Below are positions 58,435-64,000 of a stretch of DNA of 64,000 nucleotides, piece by piece. Origin of the DNA: Salvator merianae (Eukaryota; Chordata; Lepidosauria; Squamata; Teiidae); assembly GCA_003586115.2 (NCBI GenBank), contig QVOM02000115.1, forward strand, positions 3,365,973-3,429,972, written 5' to 3'. The notes under the pieces are model-generated. The model was not told the DNA's origin. It saw only the letters and a list, made by a program, of their open reading frames with translations, and ran no database searches. Within the stretch, counting starts at the first letter, position 1, and each line of letters starts with the position of its first letter. The position numbers were made by a program, and so were the translations under genes.

Positions 58435-59560
58435 TGGGGGGTGCGTGCTACCCACCACACACGGACGGGCGTGTGGGAGGGAGGTTGGGAGCTGAGGAAA
58501 GACAGCCGGAGTCGGCGGGGGCTGTCGCAAGGCTCACTTTATCCACTGAAGCGAACTGCGCAGCTGATTTCATATAGGAACGTCGGAAGGTTGCCATATT
58601 GCGAAGGAGCGAGAGGGGACACGGCACACAACCAGTCAGAGAGAGTGAGTAACTCGCAAAACGAGCGGAATTCCGGGGCGGGCGGGAGATGAGGCATAAA
58701 CCTTAAAGAAGGCGTTGTTGTACAGCATCGCCAGCCACTGCATTAGTGCTAGTAGTACGCTACTAAACAAAACATCTCCGGTGCGGAAAAAGGATGTGGC
58801 GCTGGTGCAGTAGGAGCGCCGCCCCCGAGGTTACTCCCAACAAGGAAACATCGATTGGATTTGTAGCCTTTATTCTCTCTCTCTCTCCTTCCTCTCTGCT
58901 TCCACTTTTTTTTAAAAGTGAACAACGTAAAAATATAAGGCTGCAATTCTGTATCCAGTTATTTAAAAAAATAAACTTTAAAAAAGATTTTAAGAATCTT
59001 CATTTCTAACTAAAACTATTCAACGGAAATAATAAAGCAAAAATGGCAACCACGTAAAAATAACTAGAAAAGGCGCAGAACCTGGGAGCAAGCGGAACCC
59101 GGGCAAGACTTCTTGGTAAATATGAGTAGTTATGGGCTGTTGATTTGAAGAAAAAAAGAAAGGGTGTGGAGGCAGCAGATCCTTTGCCGGGGGGTGGGGG
59201 GTTTCTTTTGGGACTGGTCTGGGAAACGGTTACCAGGAAGACGCGGAACGAAATGTTTCTGTTCTAAGTCGAACCGCATTTTGCGGTTTTCGAGGTCTCA
59301 TCTTTCTTGGTTTCGTTCTGGGGATCCACCCAAGCTATGCATTAGGGCCAGTTATGGTCCTTTAAAGTTGCGACGGACAGTTTTTCCAAGCAGATCGAGA
59401 ACGAAACAAGATTGTTGTTGAGCCTGCTTGACTTGTTCTTGCCGCTTCAACTCTTAATTCCCCCGCCTCCTACATGGTAGTATTGCGCTGCAGTTTCAGT
59501 TTGGCTTTTCCCTCCAGGCGGGCGATGTCACTTTGGACTGTGAAATGGATTTTGGACCCT
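58435..59560. promoter_or_regulatory. CpG island, probable bidirectional promoter
   Basis: CpG dinucleotides are dense at 58435-58700 (about 20 in 265 bp) and remain frequent to about 59560, in contrast to the CpG-poor surroundings. GCCATATTG at 58593-58601 fits the YY1 consensus GCCATNTTG, often found at housekeeping start sites. The + strand has a good donor, AGA|GTGAGT, at 58644/58645, and the minus strand has AAA|GTGAGC at 58538/58537, so transcripts in both directions could begin here. In human gene order the + strand gene would be GTF3C3, whose coding exons I could not find. Confidence 0.55.
58538..58597 (-). CDS. Candidate first coding exon of an unassigned gene
   Basis: Within the CpG island the minus strand has an ATG at 58597 in a good Kozak context (A at -3, G at +4) that overlaps the YY1-like site. 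It opens 20 codons, MATFRRSYMKSAAQFASVDK, ending in phase 0 at a GTGAGC donor. I do not recognise the protein. No convincing second exon was found, although a weak candidate lies at about 56840-56882. It could be a real first exon of a leftward gene, a short uORF of a non-coding transcript, or chance. Confidence 0.3.
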
Positions 59561-59650
59561 TGCCTTGTCTTTCAGAAAGAAGTGTGAAGGAGCCAGAGAA
59601 TTGCAGCCTGCAAAAATTCTCATTCGATTATTTTAAAGGAAGCGAGTGAG
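59500..59650 (+). other. Possible acceptor-flanked small frame downstream of the CpG island
   Basis: A strong acceptor-like tract, TTTGGCTTTTCCCTCCAG, ends at 59517. It is followed by an open frame with MDFGPLPCLSERSVKEPENC and then SLQKFSFDYFKGSE before TGA. It could be a short coding or 5' UTR exon of the rightward transcript. No family recognised. Confidence 0.2.
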
Positions 59651-59965
59651 GTCAAGCGTGCTATTGAGTCACGGGTTACTTCAGATCTTATTTTTCCAGT
59701 GGAAAGCCCGGGAAAATGTGTATGCTAAAAATAACCCGCCTCCTCCCCCAAACTTCTCTTGAAAAAAAGAAAGAGAAATTAACAGTCAGACTAGAATAAA
59801 GACTGTCGGCAGGAGGAAGCAAAACATAGATGGAAAAAAAAATCCTGGTGAATCTCTCGGTTCTTTGGCAGCTATAGAAAAACATCTCTTATTGACGGTT
59901 CAAGACTAGAACTGGCACATCCCACTCCAGCCCAACCGCTAAATTAGATTGGTGAAAAGTACACT

Positions 59966-60689
59966 AGGCCATGGTCACACTTGTTAAATAATAAGACTCG
60001 AGGTGATCTCTGCCTTCGAAAGATCACACTTAAAAAGGGCATTCGATTTATATTGATAACTATTCCCTCCTATCCAGTACTTTCCTTGTTTGAGATTATC
60101 CCAGCCCTGAAGCCATTTCTTCCTTTAGTCTGGTTGTTTTTTCAGGTGTGATTGCTGCAGAGGGGAGACTATGGCCATGGCCACATTTTCTTGGTTTAGT
60201 CTGTCCCTGGGGCGGATGGGGAGTGGGGCCATTTTGGGCCTCCTTCAGCCTGGTCATACTTTAGGAGAGCTTGGGGGCCAGGGGAAGCAGTTACAGCCAC
60301 AGTTGTAGTGGCAGAGGACAGCAGGGGATGGGGGAGCTTCGGAGGCGTAGCAGGAAGCAGCGGCGGGTGTGGGGGAGCCTGCTTCCCGCTCCCCCTTAGA
60401 CGGCAGTGAACATCAGGGGATGGGGGTAGTGGGAAGCAGTGGGGGCTTGGGAGAGGTGGCAGGAGGCAGTCATGGCGTCAGGGAGAATTGGCAGGGTGGC
60501 AGGCGGTGGACTGGCTGGGTCCGTTTCTTACTGAAACAGACTCCGAGTTTGGATTATCCAAATTTAGGATAATCCCATTCCAGGCAGGAAACTCTTCGGA
60601 AAAAACGGAAACGCAATTTAGCGTCTGATTTCTGAGGATTCAAACCGTCCTCCATCTCTGGAAAACATGAGGTGTGACATGGCCTATAG
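59966..60689. mobile_element. MITE with TAGGCCATGGTCACAC ends
   Basis: The left end, TAGGCCATGGTCACACTTG, and the right end, inverted as TAGGCCATGTCACACCTCA, form terminal repeats. The interior near 60280-60640 (GGGGG-rich, then CTGGCTGGGTCCGTTTCTTA) matches the element at 43.8-44.1 kb. Confidence 0.7.
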
Positions 60690-61456
60690 GGGTGTTTCCT
60701 GTCCTGGCTGAGCAGGAGAAGGGTTTTCTCTTACCCTGTCCAGCCAATTAGCACTTGAAACTGGGAGGGGAAGAGTCCACCACGAAGTCAGACATGTAGA
60801 GAAGGAAAATATCTGTTGCCCCTTTTTAAGCTGCAATTCACCTGTCTTTGTTTAATCTGCACCCAAATTGTAACAACTCCCCTTCCATCTCCCCTTCTCT
60901 TTTTCTCAATTTCTTCAACCCTTTGCAGCAGGGAAGGAACAATTGCTACTGTTCTCTCTGTCTGTCTCTCTTTTTTTGTGGAAGGTAGTCTTGCCCTGGG
61001 GACGGCTTTCACCCTTGTCTCCATAAATGCAAGGCTGCAGGGAATAGTTTATATAGCCTAACTGCTTTTATTCACATCCAAAACTTCATGCTGTAGGTTT
61101 TAGGGGGAGAGCAGAGAAGCTTCAGTGGTTGTATGGTAGGAATTTTTTCCTCATGCTGGGGAAAGACCTTGAAGCGGTGGAGCTGCAGGGGAAGGCCTGG
61201 AAAAGAGGAGATGCAGGAAACTTCACCCCACCCAAACACAAACTAAGAAACGTTTGACAGGGAAGGGCCAATCAGCACGAGGGAACAGGAGGAGCAAAAA
61301 GTATGCAAGGAAAGGAAAAAGAAGCTGGCAGAGAGGACTGACGACTAAATACAAATAGTAGAGCAAGCATTATTTTGTATCAGTGTGGACAAGCCAACTG
61401 GGGACTAGTGTAGGAAGTATTTGCATTATAGAAGTCTGGTGTGACCTCAGCCCTAG
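60690..61456. mobile_element. Second MITE-like segment matching the 44.2-44.4 kb repeat
   Basis: 61150-61345 (GGGGAAAGACCTTGAAGC, AAACACAAACTAAGAAACG, GGAAAAAGAAGCTGGCAGAG) matches 44195-44370. The right end, inverted as CTAGGGCTGAGGTCACACCA, is another GGCC-GGTCACAC-type terminus, so the 59966-61456 block may be one element nested in, or fused to, another. Confidence 0.55.
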
Positions 61457-62390
61457 AGAGAAAGCCAAGGTCTGATTTTTCTGGGAGGTGAGCTTGGGTC
61501 CTGGTACTGCCATTGATCACAAACTGGACAGAACACAAGATCAGAAGCAATTTGTTCCTTAGTTCCTAACAGGTTTATCCCCATGTTTGCAAGACATTTA
61601 AAAACTAAACTAGGTAGACCCCACTAGATTGAAATGTGCCCTCTCCCTTACTATGTCTATCCCTTTCAAGTTAATTTTTCTCTCCCCTGCCTCCTGAAAT
61701 ATAACCAGTTACTCTCCCTGACAGCTGCTGGGACTGGATGCTTTTTTGTTCTCTTGTGAAATTAAGGTGCAAGTCTAAGGCTTTCTTTTTCAAGGATCAT
61801 GTTGCCCTGAAGACATAAGCAAGATGGGGTTGGGAAAACACTCAGCCAAATTTTGAAGAAGGTTGTTTACTGATCAGGTTGTTTGTTCAAACGATCTTTA
61901 TATTTCAGTCATTCTGGAGTAACATTTTGAGGTGATTGCAAGGAAGTGCCTCAGTGCTGAAAATTGGTAGGAAGTGCTTCTTTTTGCTTTCCAAATGATT
62001 TTAAAGTCATTGTTTTAAATTACTCTAAATAGTGTGTTCTAATGTCATGTCTATCAAAAATACTTATATGAATATTCTGTGGACAGGAAAGGTGCTTGTT
62101 GGATATTTGCTTTAAACTTCTGCTGATCTTTGAAGTTTGGATTTATTTCTATAGGTTTTAGGATGGGGTTTGGAAGAGAAACAGGTTTGCTTGTCTTGCA
62201 AAGGTAACTTTGGTCAAGAGAATGGGGTTAGCTCTGGAAGCTTCCGTTATTCCTATTATTGATAGAGTGTACTGGGCTGACAGAATTGGAAGCTGGCGGT
62301 TTTGCTTGGCCAGTTTAAGAAGGTAATATGAAGACAAAAATTTGTAATTTCAAAAAAGAAAAAGGTTAACAAAAATGTTATTTATACATA
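61457..62390. other. Intergenic or intronic DNA, nothing recognised
   Basis: No coding exon or repeat identified. If a rightward transcript starts at the CpG island, this is intron. Confidence 0.35.
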
Positions 62391-62500
62391 GCTGTTGTTC
62401 AGTTGTGTCTGACTCTTCTTGATCCCAGGATCCGTAGCATACCAGGCTCTTCTGTACTCCACTGTCTCCCAAAATTTGCCCAGCTTATGTTCATGTATAC
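62391..62500 (-). repeat. Bov-B-type LINE/SINE 3' end, antisense
   Basis: GTTGTTCAGTTGTGTCTGAC, TCTTCTTGATCCCAGGATCC, then ATACCAGGCTCTTCTGTACT and CACTGTCTCCCAAAATTTGC match the antisense 3' end of Bov-B LINEs, shared in squamates with the SINEs that use it. Confidence 0.82.
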
Positions 62501-63535
62501 CAGCATATTCTAACATTGTAACTGTGAGAAATATAACCCATCTAATCCAAAATATTAATAAACAGCATCCAGCAAGACAGTTTCCCATGTTCCAAACCTG
62601 AAAGGTTAGATGTGCAGATTTTAAAAAAATGATTTAAAGTGTTAATTCAATCAACCTTTTCCGAATATAATGCAAAGAATTTGGTTTTAAAGACCTTTCA
62701 AGTACATTCCAATGATGAAACAGCTATATCCGATGTAATCTTATACCTGAAAGTTCTAGGCGACATTCAGATGGGGGAAAATGTAGCACCATTATGGCTA
62801 CAGTTTGGTGGGATTGCCACACGTATCTGTGGCAACCCCAGTGTAGCCCCACTATATCCCCCTTAAATCCTGTTATAGCACAAACTCTGATGACGGGTTT
62901 TCCCCAAATAGTGCTATAGCGTGCTATCTGGAGGAGCCACCATTTTCACTGTGCATGTGCAGAGGCCAAAAAAGATGGCAGCGCATGCACAGTGGTTATG
63001 ATCACACACTTCTGTGTATTTTGTGCTGGCAAAATACCTGGATGTGACAGCACTGGCTCCCATACTGTGTAGCCGACAAGTGATAATTATGGAGGGGCTC
63101 TTTTCTGGAATATCACTTGTTAGTGTTATATTCGGCCAGCATCCGGAGCTAGCCCTAATGTTTTATTTCCCTTCTAGTTTTGCACAGGGTTTAAAATAAT
63201 GGCAGTAAGCAATAAAACTTAAAACTTCTTTTTTTGCTTAAATTTAGGGGTTAGTAAATTCAAAATATTAAAGGGACATAGCATAGGGGTAAAAACTATA
63301 GGGTCCTTCAATATTTTTGAGATTTCTAGATTAATTGCATTCCAGAATGTTCTGAGCACTGAACAATCTCGCCAAAGATGAAAATATAAAGAGTATTTTT
63401 CTTAAGACGAGACAGTAAGAGTGTCTTTGATAATCTGCTATCTCTGGTCCCATATCTAATTTTCACTTATGCTTGAGACTAAAAAATATATCTGAATTTA
63501 TTTCTAGAAGTTCTGCAACATCTGGAGAGTCACTT
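62501..63535. other. Unassigned DNA with a possible old inverted-repeat element
   Basis: 62760-63140 is less AT-rich, with an inverted pair CACTGTGCATGTGC and GCGCATGCACAGTG at 62955-62995. No ends could be defined. Confidence 0.35.
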
Positions 63536-63539
63536 TTGG

Positions 63540-63745
63540 TCCACTGTAGTGTAGCAGCAAGAGTGTTGGGTTATAATCAAGGAGTCTCTGCGTTTTAATA
63601 CCTCAGTCAGCCAGCAAAGCTCAGTGGGTCGTGCACTTAGCCTAAGTTACATTACAGGATTGTTATGAGGATAAAATGGCGAGGAGAATCGATGTTGCTT
63701 TGGGTTCTTGGTGGAGACACAGGATAGAACTGCCATAAATAAACT
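63540..63745 (+). repeat. Decayed SINE-like repeat
   Basis: CCACTGTAGTGTAGCAGCAA, TTACAGGATTGTTATGAGGA and TTGCTTTGGGTTCTTGG match the layout of a common squamate SINE or L2-tailed repeat (CCACTCTGGTGTAGTGG head, CAGGGTTGTTGTGAGGATAAA body). Heavily diverged. Confidence 0.55.
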
Positions 63746-64000
63746 AAGCAAATAGACAAATGTCATCGTTAATTATAATTTGGTAGGTAGCTGCTGAAGG
63801 AGAAACTTCTTAACTTGAAGGAATTTTGTCCCTCAGAAGGTCCATTGATGCATTATTTTGGACATTCTTTCGGCAAAACCTTCCATTCTCATGGTAGCCA
63901 ATGTTAAAAGATGGCAAAACATAAAGAAAAAGTCTAGAAAGACAGAGATGCTTGTATCTTGTGGCCTGTCTTGCAGAACCTGACTGGTTGGCCTTGGCAG

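Noticed and set aside
57300..64000. GTF3C3 first coding exons expected from synteny
   Set aside because: I scanned for the expected N-terminal and acidic-run coding sequence on the + strand and found none.

Overview
This is a vertebrate nuclear window, most probably from a squamate reptile (a lizard or close relative). It has spliced genes with GT-AG introns, an AT-rich background, and a repeat load typical of squamates: CR1-like, L2-like, L1 and Bov-B-type LINE pieces, a tRNA-headed SINE in both orientations, a Tc1-like transposase relic, a DIRS-like gag relic, and many short inverted-repeat DNA elements (MITEs). The species cannot be told from the sequence.

Two protein-coding genes are supported, both on the + strand. 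Positions 4384-18746 hold the last seven coding exons of PGAP1, the ER GPI inositol-deacylase. The seven exons splice into one continuous frame that supplies the C-terminal membrane region; the catalytic N-terminal part lies upstream of the window. Positions 39.7-42.0 kb hold a two-coding-exon gene for a 101-residue secreted protein that I recognise as the C2orf66 homologue, with a probable TATA-type promoter and a non-coding first exon. PGAP1 followed by C2orf66 on one strand is the human chromosome 2q33 order. GTF3C3 would be expected next, but none of its coding sequence was found. A CpG-rich island at 58.4-59.6 kb looks like a bidirectional promoter and has a candidate 20-codon first exon on the - strand that I cannot assign.

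Layout: 1-4.4 kb, PGAP1 intron with a decayed DIRS-like gag. 4.4-18.7 kb, PGAP1 exons; the introns carry a pogo/Tigger-type MITE, a LINE 3' end, an inverted-repeat element of about 0.8 kb and a hAT MITE built of nested palindromes. 18.7-39.6 kb, the PGAP1 3' UTR or downstream DNA, rich in hairpin MITEs (one a nearly perfect 142-bp hairpin), CR1 pieces, a Tc1 relic and a three-copy inverted MITE cluster at 32.8-35.9 kb. 39.7-42 kb, C2orf66. 42-58 kb, SINEs, MITEs, a broken laminin gamma-type first exon (45.95-46.2 kb, - strand), a decayed tandem array of about 112 bp units split by a MITE (49.9-51.8 kb), and an L1 insertion with a 16-bp target duplication (54.0-55.7 kb). 58.4-64 kb, CpG island followed by MITEs and SINE/LINE debris.

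The two genes have no evident functional link: PGAP1 works on GPI anchors in the ER and C2orf66 is an uncharacterised secreted protein. No CRISPR array, prokaryotic gene or rRNA was seen. All calls were made by reading the sequence; none was checked against a database.
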